Source: Pseudomonadales bacterium (GTDB taxonomy: Bacteria > Pseudomonadota > Gammaproteobacteria > Pseudomonadales > UBA5518). Taken from it: DNA of 64,000 nt. The notes under the pieces were generated by a model. It did not search any database and had not been told where the DNA came from. It saw only the letters and a program-made list of their open reading frames with translations. The number at the start of each line of letters is the position of its first letter. The stretch's first letter is position 1. The DNA is taken from positions 1,054,001 through 1,118,000 of the forward strand of contig JACKOP010000001.1 of assembly GCA_024234165.1 (NCBI GenBank), in the 5' to 3' direction. Made by a program: the position numbers and the translations under genes. Shown piece by piece: positions 45,902 to 55,216 of the stretch.

Positions 45902-46085
45902 GAGAGTGTCGCAAACCACCACGAGGCGCGTGGCGACGCCTTCGCATCGGGGGGGGGGGGGGGCGTGTGCCGCGGGGATGCGGCACTCGTGCCTGCAGGG
46001 ATGCATCCACGGCGTCCCGGCACTGCGAAGGCAGTGTCACGCACCGGACATGTCAATGCTCGACCGGCTTCTGCGACAGCCTCTG
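45902..46085. repeat. Dispersed hairpin element, copy D (inverted, with poly-G)
   Basis: This full-length copy is in the opposite orientation to copies A and C. Left end GAGAGTGTCGCAAA, 10-nt flank, arm GCGCGTGGCGACGCC from 45926, and a right arm ending GTCACGC. The right end is CTGCGACAGCCTCTG. The loop holds the reverse complement of the conserved hairpin. A run of 15 G occupies 45949-45963, where other copies carry six or eight. It lies between two convergent genes. Confidence 0.8.
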
Positions 46086-46095
46086 AAGCGCCGCG

Positions 46096-46677
46096 CTACA
46101 CGAGCCGGATCGGCACACTCCCGGTCACCTGCTCGTCGCTGACGCCACCCGACCCGTGCGGGTGCTGCGGATGGCCGATCGCACGCCAGCCCGCGCCACC
46201 ACGATTGCCGCCGTAGGCAGGGTCGGCCAGGAAGCCGAGCAGCGTGTGCCAGCGCAACTGCGCAAAGAACTCCGGTTGCGCAGGCGCTGCTGCCGGCCAC
46301 GGCGTGAGCTTCCCTTCCTCCAGCGCGGCGAGCAGTTCGTCCTGGCGTACCGGATCGAACTCGTTGAACTGCTGCTGGGCGCTTGCCGCTACCACTGCTG
46401 CCAGCGCCGCCAGCCCGGCGCGGTAACCGGGCGCCAACGCCTGCTCCTCGTGCGCGAGCAGCTTGTCGATGAAGTTCACGCAACCCGCATCGGTGGTCGA
46501 TACACCATGCACTGGTGGCAGGATGCGCGCGCACACCGCATCGAGCAGGCGCCACTCGCTGCCATCCAGCACGACGGGTTCCACGGACTGTCGCGCTGCC
46601 GCGACCGCGAGCGGGTAGTCGAACAGCGCTGCGCCAAACGCCACGCCTGCGAAACGGAGGAATTCACGTCGTTCCAT
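46096..46677 (-). CDS. Gluconate 2-dehydrogenase subunit 3-like small subunit (Tat signal)
   Basis: A 193-residue protein with a twin-arginine-type leader (ERREFLRFAGVAFGAALFDY). The body (RILPPVHGVSTTDAGCVNFIDKLLAHEEQAL, then DELLAALEEGKLTPWP) matches the subunit 3 family, which forms a periplasmic complex with GMC flavoproteins. The catalytic partner is encoded directly upstream with a 5-bp gap. Together the pair should oxidise a sugar or polyol in the periplasm and pass electrons to a cytochrome; no cytochrome gene is adjacent. Confidence 0.8.
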   Translation of the reverse strand: MERREFLRFAGVAFGAALFDYPLAVAAARQSVEPVVLDGSEWRLLDAVCARILPPVHGVSTTDAGCVNFIDKLLAHEEQALAPGYRAGLAALAAVVAASAQQQFNEFDPVRQDELLAALEEGKLTPWPAAAPAQPEFFAQLRWHTLLGFLADPAYGGNRGGAGWRAIGHPQHPHGSGGVSDEQVTGSVPIRLV

Positions 46678-46682
46678 GCGCT

Positions 46683-48323
46683 TCAACCCAGATTCAGTCG
46701 TCGCGCTTCGGCGACGAAATGTGCAGCGACACGATACGCGTTGGCGACGATCGTGAGCGTCGGGTTGTAGCCACCCGAACTCGGGAAGAAGCTGCCGTCG
46801 ACCACCCACAGATTCGGCACCTCATGGGAACGGCACCAGCGGTCGATCACCGAGACGCGCGGGTCGCCGCCCATGCGACAGGTGCCCATGATATGACCCG
46901 ACGCCGTACCTGCGCCGATGTAATCCGTCGTGAAGGTCTTCAGCGCACCGCCCGCGTCGGCGATCTCGCGCATCCGTTCCTCCATGAAACGCACGAGTGC
47001 CAGATCGTTCGGATGCCGTGCCTGCGTGATACGCGGCAATGCCACACCGTCGGCATCGCGATGCACCGGATCGAGATCGACGCGGTTGCTCGCCTGCGCC
47101 AGGTCCTCACCGATCGCGATCATGCCGCAGTAATGCGGGTAACGCTCCAGATAGCGGCTCAGGCCTTCACCCCACCTGCGCTGTCCCTGCAGGTAGTCGG
47201 CGAATTTTGCCGCATGCACGATCGGCAGCGGATTGATCGCCTCGCAGATCGCCGCACCACCGACGAAACCGCGTGCTGCATCCGACGGGTGATGGTCATC
47301 TACCGCCACGTTTCCGGGTGGCCCGAACTGCGCGAGCGAAGGCTCGCGCATATCGAAGTTCAGGTACGCGAACACGTGGCACATCAGGTTGCGGCCTACC
47401 TGGTCGCTGCCGTTGGCAAGTCCCTGCGGAAAACGCGCCGAACGCGAGGCGAGCAACAGGGCCGCACTGCCGATCGAACCGGCCGCAACGATCACGTGAC
47501 GGGCACGCACCTCGCGCGTGGCGCCCTCGGCAGTGCGATAGACCACGGCGCGGGCACGTGATTCGGCATCGACGGTGATTTCCAGCGCTCGCGCGCCGGT
47601 GATGATCTGCACCTTGCCGGTGGCGCGCGCCAGCGGGATGTGGATCGCGAGCGGCGACGCCTTCGCGTTGACCGGGCAGCCGAAGCCCGCGCACTGACCA
47701 CCGTTCATGCACTTCGCACGCCCGTCGTAGGCGCGACTGTTGATCGCGAGCGGCGACGGAAACGGGTGCAGCCCGAGCTTGTGCGCACCGCTTTCGATCA
47801 GACGCGACGAAGGCCGGTAGACGTGCGGCGGATTCGGATACCCGGCACTGCGCGTTGTTTCGAAAGGATTCGAACCGGCTCGGCCCGACACGCCGAGCGC
47901 CTGCTCGGCCAGGGTGTAAAACGGTTCCAGCTCGGCGTAGTCGATCGGCCAGTCGGCGAGGTTCGCTCCCGGCACGCCACCGTCGCGCGAGAGCACACGC
48001 ATCTCGTCGGCACGAAAGCGCCAGCTCCAGGCACCCCAGTGCACCATGCTGCCGCCGAGCGTCTGCGCCAACATGCTGTAGTGACCCGGCTTCGCTTCCT
48101 GGTCCGCGTGTTCGCGCAGCGTCTCACGGTAGCCGGGAGCGAAGAAGTCCTGGCGCACCATGTTCGCGAGTTCGTCCTGGTGGAGGAAATCGACCGTGTT
48201 GCGCTCGGGACCGCGCTCGAGCAGCACCACCTCGATCCCCGCGCGTGCCAGTTCGGCCGCCATCACGCCACCGCCGGCGCCGGAACCGACGATACAGACG
48301 TCGACGATCGTGCCCACCTTCAT
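46683..48323 (-). CDS. GMC-family FAD oxidoreductase (large subunit)
   Basis: A 546-residue GMC enzyme. Its FAD motif GSGAGGGVMAAELARAGIEVVLLERG starts at residue 13. QTLGGSMVHWGAWSWRF and the C-terminal H-I-M-G-T-C-R-M-G with GGYNPTLT give the catalytic His/Asn pair. It pairs with the small subunit that follows. Known complexes of this type are gluconate, sorbitol and glucoside 3-dehydrogenases. No Tat signal is on this chain, so export would rely on the partner. The start overlaps the stop of the aldo-keto reductase by ATGA. Confidence 0.85.
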   Translation of the reverse strand: MKVGTIVDVCIVGSGAGGGVMAAELARAGIEVVLLERGPERNTVDFLHQDELANMVRQDFFAPGYRETLREHADQEAKPGHYSMLAQTLGGSMVHWGAWSWRFRADEMRVLSRDGGVPGANLADWPIDYAELEPFYTLAEQALGVSGRAGSNPFETTRSAGYPNPPHVYRPSSRLIESGAHKLGLHPFPSPLAINSRAYDGRAKCMNGGQCAGFGCPVNAKASPLAIHIPLARATGKVQIITGARALEITVDAESRARAVVYRTAEGATREVRARHVIVAAGSIGSAALLLASRSARFPQGLANGSDQVGRNLMCHVFAYLNFDMREPSLAQFGPPGNVAVDDHHPSDAARGFVGGAAICEAINPLPIVHAAKFADYLQGQRRWGEGLSRYLERYPHYCGMIAIGEDLAQASNRVDLDPVHRDADGVALPRITQARHPNDLALVRFMEERMREIADAGGALKTFTTDYIGAGTASGHIMGTCRMGGDPRVSVIDRWCRSHEVPNLWVVDGSFFPSSGGYNPTLTIVANAYRVAAHFVAEARRLNLG

Positions 48324-49291
48324 GCCTCGCGCAGCGCCACCAGTTCAGCCGCATCCAGCCGCACTGCGGCGGCAGCGATACTCTCCTGCAACTGCCGCAC
48401 GCTGCTCGCGCCGATGATCGGGACCGTGGTGAGGGGCTGGCTGCACAGGTACGCAAGCACGATGGCATTGATCGGGACGCTGTGGCGCTCGGCCAGTTCG
48501 CGCACTGCCACCAGCTTGCGCCGGTTGGTGTCGGTGCAATACAGCGCCTTCACGTCCTCGCTGATCGCATCCTCGCGTCCCTCGGCCAGCTTGCTGAACA
48601 CGCCGCGACTCTGCCCCGAATACGGAATCATCGGCATGCCGGCTGCGTGCAGCGCGCGGTACCCATCCTCGTAATAGCCACCCGGTGCGAAACGCATCAT
48701 CGCGGCACGGTCTGGTTCAGCCAGACCCCACATCGGCTGGCAGGCGACGAAGCCCGGATGGCCCAGGCCGGCTGCGTAGCGCTGGGCCTCCTGGATGCGG
48801 GCCACGCTCCAGTTGGAGCAGCCGAAGTGGCGGATGCGTCCTGCCTGTTGCGCGGCGATCAGCGCATCGACGATCACACCGACCGGCCGCGACGGATCGT
48901 CGCGGTGCAGCCAGTACAGGTCGATGCAATCGACGCCGAGCGTCTCCAGGCTGCCGGCAAGATCGCTCTTCAGCAGCTCGGGCGTCACCCGCAACGCGAA
49001 ATCGCCCTTGCGGTAGTCGAACTCGCACCCCTTGGTCGCCAGCACGTAACTCGCACGTGGTCGGCCGGCGAGCAGCGAGCGCAGGCTGCGCTCGCTTGCT
49101 GCCTGCGCGATCCCCGGCACCCAGTCACCGTAGGAATGCGCGGTGTCGATGAAGTTGCCGCCGGAGGCGAAGAACGTCTCGAGGATGGCGGCTGCCTGCG
49201 CGGGCTCGAGTGCGCTGCCAAACATATTGGTGCCCAGGCACAGACGGCTGACCGCGAGTTCCGTACCCGGCAGGGTGATCTTCTCCAGCAT
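48320..49291 (-). CDS. Aldo-keto reductase
   Basis: A 323-residue AKR of the NADPH-dependent TIM-barrel class with catalytic tetrad D49, Y54, K87 and H129 (NFIDTAHSYGDW, LATKG, LYWLH). It reduces a carbonyl, for example a keto sugar. The ATG at 49291 has GGGAGC upstream. It is translationally coupled to the GMC gene (4-bp overlap) and lies 26 bp after the DegT-type gene, so the four genes are one operon. Confidence 0.85.
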   Translation of the reverse strand: MLEKITLPGTELAVSRLCLGTNMFGSALEPAQAAAILETFFASGGNFIDTAHSYGDWVPGIAQAASERSLRSLLAGRPRASYVLATKGCEFDYRKGDFALRVTPELLKSDLAGSLETLGVDCIDLYWLHRDDPSRPVGVIVDALIAAQQAGRIRHFGCSNWSVARIQEAQRYAAGLGHPGFVACQPMWGLAEPDRAAMMRFAPGGYYEDGYRALHAAGMPMIPYSGQSRGVFSKLAEGREDAISEDVKALYCTDTNRRKLVAVRELAERHSVPINAIVLAYLCSQPLTTVPIIGASSVRQLQESIAAAAVRLDAAELVALREA

Positions 49292-49317
49292 GGCGTTTGC
49301 TCCCGTGTGATCCGGCA

Positions 49318-50538
49318 TCACTTCGCACGCTGCAGCGCGATGAACTCGTCGAGCACCTGGTACAGGTACTGGCAGTCCTCGACCGTCATCGTCGGGTGGC
49401 AGGGCAGCATCAGGCCGTGGCGCATCACCCGCTCGGCGTTCGGGCAGCCCTGCGGGTCGACCCGGTAAGCGACGTCCTTCATCATCGGCTGCAGCGCCGC
49501 GTGGCCGGAGAATATCACCCGCGTGAAGACCCCCGCCTCTTCCAGATGGATCTGCAGCGCACGGCGGCTCCAGCCGAGCTCCGGGCGCAGCATCACCGGG
49601 TAGCAGATCCAGGTCGTGAACACGTCCGGATGCACACGCGCCTTGATGAACACATCGGCATTGCGCTCCAGGTACTGCGCATGCAGCTCGAAGCGTTCCT
49701 GGCGCAGTTGTGTGAACCGATCGAGCTTGTTGAGCTGTTCGTGCCCGAAAGCCGCACCCGCCTCGTTCGGAATGAAGCCGTACGCGATCTCTTCGAAGAT
49801 GAACATGCCGTCGTATTCGATATCGCCGATGTTCTCCAGGAAACGTCCGTCGCTGTCGCCCTGGCGCGTGCCGTGCAGGAATTTCTCGGAAGACCGGCCC
49901 CAGGCGCGAAGCATCAGGCCACGATCCCACAGCCGTTCATCGTCGACCGCCACCAGGCCACCATTGCCGAGGCAGGTGATGATGTGGAAGATCGAGAAGC
50001 TGGTGACGCTGATGTGCGCCCGCTTGCCTGCAGGCTTGCCACGGAAGGTACCACCCAGGGTGTCGCAACTGTCCTCGATCAGGATCAGCCCATGTTTGTC
50101 GGCGATCGCGCGCAGCCGATCCCAGTCGGGCATGCCACCGACCAGGTTCGGAACCAGCATGGCGCGGGTCTTCGGGGTGATATTGCGCTCGATGCTGTCG
50201 ATGTCGATCTGGTAGGTGTCGGGCTCGACGTCGACCAGCACCGGCACCAGTCCGGTCAGCACGATGCTCGAGATGTCCGTACCAAAGGTCAGCGTCGGCG
50301 TGATGACCTCCGAACCCTTGGGCAGATCTGCCAGGCGCAGCGCCAGCATCAGCGCGCTGCTGCCCGAGTTCACCATGATCCCGTACTCGTGGCCCAGCAA
50401 CTGCGCACAGCGCTTCTCGAAGCTCTGTACCTGCGGCCCCACGACCATGCTGGTCTGCATCACGTTGACGACGGCATCGATCTCCTTCTGATCGAGCATG
50501 GCACCGCCGTAGCGAATTTCCCGTCTTGCGATCGTCAT
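49318..50538 (-). CDS. DegT/DnrJ/EryC1-type enzyme with His at PLP-lysine position
   Basis: A 406-residue fold-type I PLP/PMP enzyme of the sugar aminotransferase family: NSGSSALMLAL, LIEDSCDTLGG, TRVIFSGHAALQP. The normal active-site lysine (SFxxxK) is replaced by His185 (SFSIFHIIT). This substitution is the mark of E1/RfbH and ColD dehydratases, which use PMP for C-3 deoxygenation of hexoses rather than transamination. It is the first gene of the DegT-AKR-GMC-small-subunit operon, divergent from an AraC regulator. A role in making or degrading a deoxysugar is inferred, not shown. Tail residues resemble RfbH more than ColD. Confidence 0.78.
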   Translation of the reverse strand: MTIARREIRYGGAMLDQKEIDAVVNVMQTSMVVGPQVQSFEKRCAQLLGHEYGIMVNSGSSALMLALRLADLPKGSEVITPTLTFGTDISSIVLTGLVPVLVDVEPDTYQIDIDSIERNITPKTRAMLVPNLVGGMPDWDRLRAIADKHGLILIEDSCDTLGGTFRGKPAGKRAHISVTSFSIFHIITCLGNGGLVAVDDERLWDRGLMLRAWGRSSEKFLHGTRQGDSDGRFLENIGDIEYDGMFIFEEIAYGFIPNEAGAAFGHEQLNKLDRFTQLRQERFELHAQYLERNADVFIKARVHPDVFTTWICYPVMLRPELGWSRRALQIHLEEAGVFTRVIFSGHAALQPMMKDVAYRVDPQGCPNAERVMRHGLMLPCHPTMTVEDCQYLYQVLDEFIALQRAK

Positions 50539-50696
50539 GGTGTGCTTCCTCTCTGTATGGTTGCACCGGGGCGACCCTGTGCCGCCCCTGCTGCGCCCAT
50601 TATGCAGCATGGCAGCAAGCACCCCGAGGTCTGAAATACAGCAACAGGGGGACAAAGGCGCTCACGACTTGCCGGGAGGGGCACAGCGGCGGCACC

Positions 50697-51815
50697 ATGC
50701 AGTTCACGATGAGCACCGCACCGACACGCAGACCACCGCACACCGTTCCGGCCGATTTCGCCCTCGCGCTGCTGCACGACGCAGCGGCGATCGGCGAGGA
50801 TCCGGACCGCATCCTCGCACGGCTGCGGTTTCCGTTCCGTCTCGACGATCTATGCGAAGGACGTGTCGTCACGCTGCCCGACACGCAGTTCGTGCAGCTT
50901 TACCGCGAGTGCATCACCCTGCTCGCCAACCGCGCCAACCGCGAAAGCAATCTGCCTCCGATGAGCAAGGACGAGGTGGACATGCTGTGCTACTGCGTGA
51001 TCGGCTGCGAAAGCCTCGAAGAGGTGATCCTGCGCGCCGCGCGCTTCTGCACCATGCTCGACGGACGCGCGGGCAGGCTGATCCTGGACCAGGACCACGA
51101 GAACGCGATTTTCCGCATGCAGACCGTGCGACGACCCGACAGCGTCGGCGGACTGCTCGCCGACCTGTCCGGGCTGTCGTTCTATCACCGTCTGTTCAGT
51201 TGGTTGATCGGTGAGACGATTTCGATTCCCGGTTTCGGCGTCGTCTACGCAGATCGCGGCAACGACGCCCTGTTGCTGCGCCTGTTCCACCATCCGATCG
51301 TGTATGCGCAGGTCGACAACCACTTCGGCTTCCCGTTGCACTACCTCGGCAAACCCGTGGTGCGCAGCTACCAGCGACTGGTCGAACTGCTCGCGGTATT
51401 CCCGTTCGACGTGATGCAAGGGGCCGACGTGCAGCACTGCTTTTCGGAGGCGGTCGAACAACTGATCCTGACCCGGCTCGCGCACGGCGAACCGATCCCG
51501 ACCACGGTGCAGTTCGCGCACGTGTTCAACATCAGCAGCGCGACGTTCCGTCGCCGGCTCGCCGAGGAAGGCGTGACGCTCGGCGACATCAAGGAACGCT
51601 GCCGGCGCCAGCTTGCGATCGAACTGCTGAGCGCGGACTCGCGGCTGAAGATCGGCGACGTCGCGCTGCGCCTGGGGTTCAGCGATGCGCGCGCCTTCCG
51701 GCGGGCATTTCGCGGGTGGACGGGAATGCCGCCGGAAACGTATCGCGCACACAGCGATGGGCAGGCTAGCGCAACCCCAGGTATTCCTGCGCGTCGAAAT
51801 CATCCACCGCGATGA
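50697..51815 (+). CDS. AraC-family transcriptional regulator
   Basis: A 372-residue regulator. The DNA-binding end is FNISSATFRRRLAEEG followed by KIGDVALRLGFSDARAFRRAFRGWTG. The N-terminal domain resembles the arabinose-binding-like (OruR-type) group. It is divergent from the DegT operon with 158 bp between starts and is the obvious candidate for controlling it. The 3' end overlaps fadE by 50 bp on the other strand, so no room for a terminator is left. An ATG 12 bp further in is an alternative start. Confidence 0.85.
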   Translation: MQFTMSTAPTRRPPHTVPADFALALLHDAAAIGEDPDRILARLRFPFRLDDLCEGRVVTLPDTQFVQLYRECITLLANRANRESNLPPMSKDEVDMLCYCVIGCESLEEVILRAARFCTMLDGRAGRLILDQDHENAIFRMQTVRRPDSVGGLLADLSGLSFYHRLFSWLIGETISIPGFGVVYADRGNDALLLRLFHHPIVYAQVDNHFGFPLHYLGKPVVRSYQRLVELLAVFPFDVMQGADVQHCFSEAVEQLILTRLAHGEPIPTTVQFAHVFNISSATFRRRLAEEGVTLGDIKERCRRQLAIELLSADSRLKIGDVALRLGFSDARAFRRAFRGWTGMPPETYRAHSDGQASATPGIPARRNHPPR

Positions 51816-54177
51816 CGCTCATGCGCGCATCGCGTGCCTCGTTCAACTGATCGTATTCGGCACGCGTGATCAGCCCGACCGCGAGCGCGGCATCGTCGAG
51901 TTCGTGCGAGGGTGCGCGATCGATACGCCCCGCGCGCACCAGATCACGCAGACGTGTTTCGATCGGCAACGCAGCGACCGTCAGATCGAGCGCGGCTTCG
52001 AGGGCGCCAAGGCCCGGCTCGTCTGGCGGCGGCACGTAGACGTCGGTGCTGAGATCGCGGCGCACCTGCCGGTCCTCGAGCAGCGCACGCGCAACGCGAG
52101 CGCCCAGAGCGTCACGCGGCGGGCGCATCTGCAGGCCGAACGGAAACACCAGGCATTTCACCGCGACGGCCACCACTCGGTTCGGCAGGTTTTCCAGCAC
52201 CCCGGCGAGTGCTTCCTGGATCTGCCACAGCGCATGGCGCACGCTCCAGCGCACCAGATCCAGATGCGCTGCCGGCGCTCCGTCGTCGTGGTGACGCTTC
52301 AGCGTCGCACTCGCCAGATACAGCCAGGCCAGTGCATCGGCCAGCCGACCGCTGATCTTCTCGCGCCGCTTCAGCGAACCACCGAGCGTGGCCATCGCCA
52401 CGTCGGACACCAGCGCAAAGGCGGCTGCGAAGCGCGACAGGTACTGGTACAGACGCCGCGTACCGGCGTCACCCGGCACGGGCACCAGCAGGCTGCGCGT
52501 CAGGCCAAGGAGCAGGCAGCGCACCGCGAGCGTCGCCACGTGGCCGAGGTGCCCGAACAGCGCGCGGTCGAACGCCCACACGTCGTGCGCAGCGATGGCG
52601 TGCATTTCCTGCTGCACCCACGGATGACAGCGGATCGCTCCCTGCCCGTAGATGATCATCGAGCGCGTCAGGATGTTCGCTCCTTCGACGGTGATGCCGA
52701 TCGGTATCGCCTGCCAGATCGCCGCGAAGTTGTTGTGCGGCCCGCGCTGGATCGCCGAACCGGCACGGATGTCCATCGCATCCGCGACCACCTGACGCAT
52801 GCCCTCGGTAAGGTATGCCTTCACGATCGAGGAAATCACCGACGGCTTCTCGCCCAGATCGAGCGCCCCGCAGGTCAGGTGGCGTGCAGAGTCCATCAGG
52901 TAGGTCAGTCCACCGATGCGTGCCAACGGCTCCTCGATGCCTTCGAAACGACCGATCGGCGTATCGAACTGTTCACGCACCGTCGCATACGCACCGATCA
53001 CGTGCGTGCTGAGCTGTGCCGCGGCGATGGCGAGCGCCGGCAGCGAGATCGAGCGCCCGGCTGCCAGTGACTCCATCAGCATGCGCCAGCCCTGACCGGC
53101 GCGCGGCACTCCGCCGATGATCGTATCCAGCGGCACGAACACGTCTTCGCCGACGATCGGCCCGTTGTGAAACGGAATCCCCATCGGATCGTGCCTGCGC
53201 CCGATGTGCACGCCGGGCGTGTCACGCGGGATCAACGCACAGGTGATGCCCAGATCCTCGGCCCCGCCCAGCAGTCCGTCGGGGTCTCGCAGACGGAACG
53301 CCAGCCCGATCAGCGTCGCGACCGGTGCCAGCGTGATGTAACGCTTCTTCCAGTTCAGCCGCATGCCCAGCACCTCGCGCCCCTGGTACATGCCGCGCGT
53401 CACGATACCGACCGACTGGGTTGCCGCGGCGTCGGAGCCTGCCTCCGGCCCGGTCAGCGCGAAGCAGGGAATCTCCTGACCCTGCGCGAGCCGTGGCAGA
53501 TAATGCGACTTCTGCTCCTCGGTACCGTAATGCAGCAGCAGTTCGCCGGGTCCCAGCGAGTTCGGCACCATCACCGTGACCGCAGCGGTGATCGAGCGTG
53601 ACGAGAGCCGCGTGACCACACGCGAATTCGCGAGCGCCGAGAACCCCAGCCCGCCGTAGGCTTCGGGGATGATCATGCCGAAGAAGCGCTGTTCCTTCAG
53701 ATAGTCCCAGACTGCGGGCGGCAGCTCACGGCGCTGCGTGATCTCCCAGTCGTCGAGCATGCCGCACAGCGTCGCGACCGGCCCGTCCAGAAAGGCCTGT
53801 TCACGCTCGCTCAGGCCCGGCAGACGGTATCCGAGCAGTCGTTTCCAGCGCGGCATGCCGCCGAAGAGTTCGCCATCCCACCACACGGTGCCGGCTTCGA
53901 GCGCAATGCGTTCGGTCTCGCCGAGCCGCGGCAGGATGGACGCCATGAACCGCATCGCGCGCGCGCTGATCAGGCGGCGCCGCAGCGCCGGCAGCGCCAG
54001 CACGGCCAGCGGCACGAGTGCGGCGAGCAGCGCCAGCAGGAACGCCGTCAGGCTGGTGATGCCCGACCCGTACCAGCTCGTGAACAGCAGTGCGCAGCCG
54101 ATCACGTAGCCGGGCAGCCGCCGTCCAGCAAAGACACCAGCCAGGAACACGAGGAACGAGAGTGCGAGCACGATCAT
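51766..54177 (-). CDS. fadE: Acyl-CoA dehydrogenase FadE
   Basis: An 803-residue flavoenzyme, close in length to E. coli FadE. The N-terminal 75 residues are hydrophobic and membrane-associating; the middle is the acyl-CoA dehydrogenase core (FALTGPEAGSDAAATQSVG, SLAAGRSISLPALAIAAAQ, YGQGAIRCHPWV). The C-terminal part is the DUF1974 extension. It introduces the trans-2 double bond in fatty acyl-CoA, using FAD and ETF. The start has GGAGGT 3 bp upstream. It is the only fad gene in the window. Confidence 0.93.
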   Translation of the reverse strand: MIVLALSFLVFLAGVFAGRRLPGYVIGCALLFTSWYGSGITSLTAFLLALLAALVPLAVLALPALRRRLISARAMRFMASILPRLGETERIALEAGTVWWDGELFGGMPRWKRLLGYRLPGLSEREQAFLDGPVATLCGMLDDWEITQRRELPPAVWDYLKEQRFFGMIIPEAYGGLGFSALANSRVVTRLSSRSITAAVTVMVPNSLGPGELLLHYGTEEQKSHYLPRLAQGQEIPCFALTGPEAGSDAAATQSVGIVTRGMYQGREVLGMRLNWKKRYITLAPVATLIGLAFRLRDPDGLLGGAEDLGITCALIPRDTPGVHIGRRHDPMGIPFHNGPIVGEDVFVPLDTIIGGVPRAGQGWRMLMESLAAGRSISLPALAIAAAQLSTHVIGAYATVREQFDTPIGRFEGIEEPLARIGGLTYLMDSARHLTCGALDLGEKPSVISSIVKAYLTEGMRQVVADAMDIRAGSAIQRGPHNNFAAIWQAIPIGITVEGANILTRSMIIYGQGAIRCHPWVQQEMHAIAAHDVWAFDRALFGHLGHVATLAVRCLLLGLTRSLLVPVPGDAGTRRLYQYLSRFAAAFALVSDVAMATLGGSLKRREKISGRLADALAWLYLASATLKRHHDDGAPAAHLDLVRWSVRHALWQIQEALAGVLENLPNRVVAVAVKCLVFPFGLQMRPPRDALGARVARALLEDRQVRRDLSTDVYVPPPDEPGLGALEAALDLTVAALPIETRLRDLVRAGRIDRAPSHELDDAALAVGLITRAEYDQLNEARDARMSVIAVDDFDAQEYLGLR

Positions 54178-54307
54178 GCAACCTCCGTTTGCCGGCGCGG
54201 CCAGGTGAACTGCCGCGAACGCGTCGTGACAAGAGCGACCCGTCCAGTCTAGGCGAGACAGCCGCCGAATGTTTTCTGCATAATCCCCTGCAACCGGAGG
54301 ACCGTAC

Positions 54308-55216
54308 ATGAACGCACTCGTCGACCAGCGCATCCTCGTCACCGGCGTCGCCGGCCAGATCGCCTTCCCGCTGGCGAGTGCGCTCGCCCGCAACAACGAG
54401 GTATGGGGACTGGCGCGCTTCAGCGAACCCGCAAGCCGCTCACGCGTGGAAGGCGCCGGCATTCGTGCCATCGCCGTCGATCTGGCGGCGCCGGACTGGA
54501 ATGAACTGCCACAGCGCTTCGACTACGTGCTGCACCTGGCGGCGGTGATTCCACCGGGACACGACTACGACGCGACGATACGCATCAATGCCGAAGGTAC
54601 CGGGCACCTGATGCGCCGCTTCCGCGATGCGCAGGCGTGTCTCGTGATGTCGACCTGCGGCGTCTACCTGCCATCGGCCGACCCGTTGCATCCCATCGTC
54701 GAAGGTGACCCGCTTGGCGGCAGCCACCAGCCGTACTCGCCCACCTACTGCGTCTCGAAGATCGCACAGGAAGCGGTGGCACGGTTCGCCGCCAGTGCCT
54801 ACGGACTGCCGACGACGATTGCGCGCATGAACGCCGCCTACGGCGACAACGGCGGACTGCCGGCGATCCTGCTCGAGATGATCCTGGCAGGGCAGCCGGT
54901 ACCGGTATTCGCGGGTCGTCCTCCGCTGATGTCGCCGATCCACGACGACGACATCCTGGCGCACCTGCCCGGCCTGCTCGCCGCCGCAGCGGTACCGGCA
55001 ACGATCACGAACTGGGGTGGCGACGAGACCGTCGACATGCGCGAGATGGTGCAGTACCTCGGCGAACTCGCAGGACGTGAAGCCAGGATGATCGAATCAC
55101 CCGACGGTATCCAGCAGATCCTGCTCGACCCGACACGGCGCCGCAGCCTGACCGGCCCCTGCAGCGTTCAATGGCGCGACGGGCTGCGTCGCATGGTGCA
55201 GGCACGCCACCCGTAG
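54308..55216 (+). CDS. NAD-dependent epimerase/dehydratase
   Basis: A 302-residue extended SDR: ILVTGVAGQIAFPLASALA cofactor motif, STCGVY and catalytic YCVSK. It epimerises or reduces a nucleotide sugar or a related metabolite. Alone on its strand between fadE and a REP cluster. Its TAG stop codon is the first part of a REP unit: ARHP is followed by TAG from the GTAG tetranucleotide, so the C-terminus was probably reset by REP insertion. Confidence 0.8.
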   Translation: MNALVDQRILVTGVAGQIAFPLASALARNNEVWGLARFSEPASRSRVEGAGIRAIAVDLAAPDWNELPQRFDYVLHLAAVIPPGHDYDATIRINAEGTGHLMRRFRDAQACLVMSTCGVYLPSADPLHPIVEGDPLGGSHQPYSPTYCVSKIAQEAVARFAASAYGLPTTIARMNAAYGDNGGLPAILLEMILAGQPVPVFAGRPPLMSPIHDDDILAHLPGLLAAAAVPATITNWGGDETVDMREMVQYLGELAGREARMIESPDGIQQILLDPTRRRSLTGPCSVQWRDGLRRMVQARHP

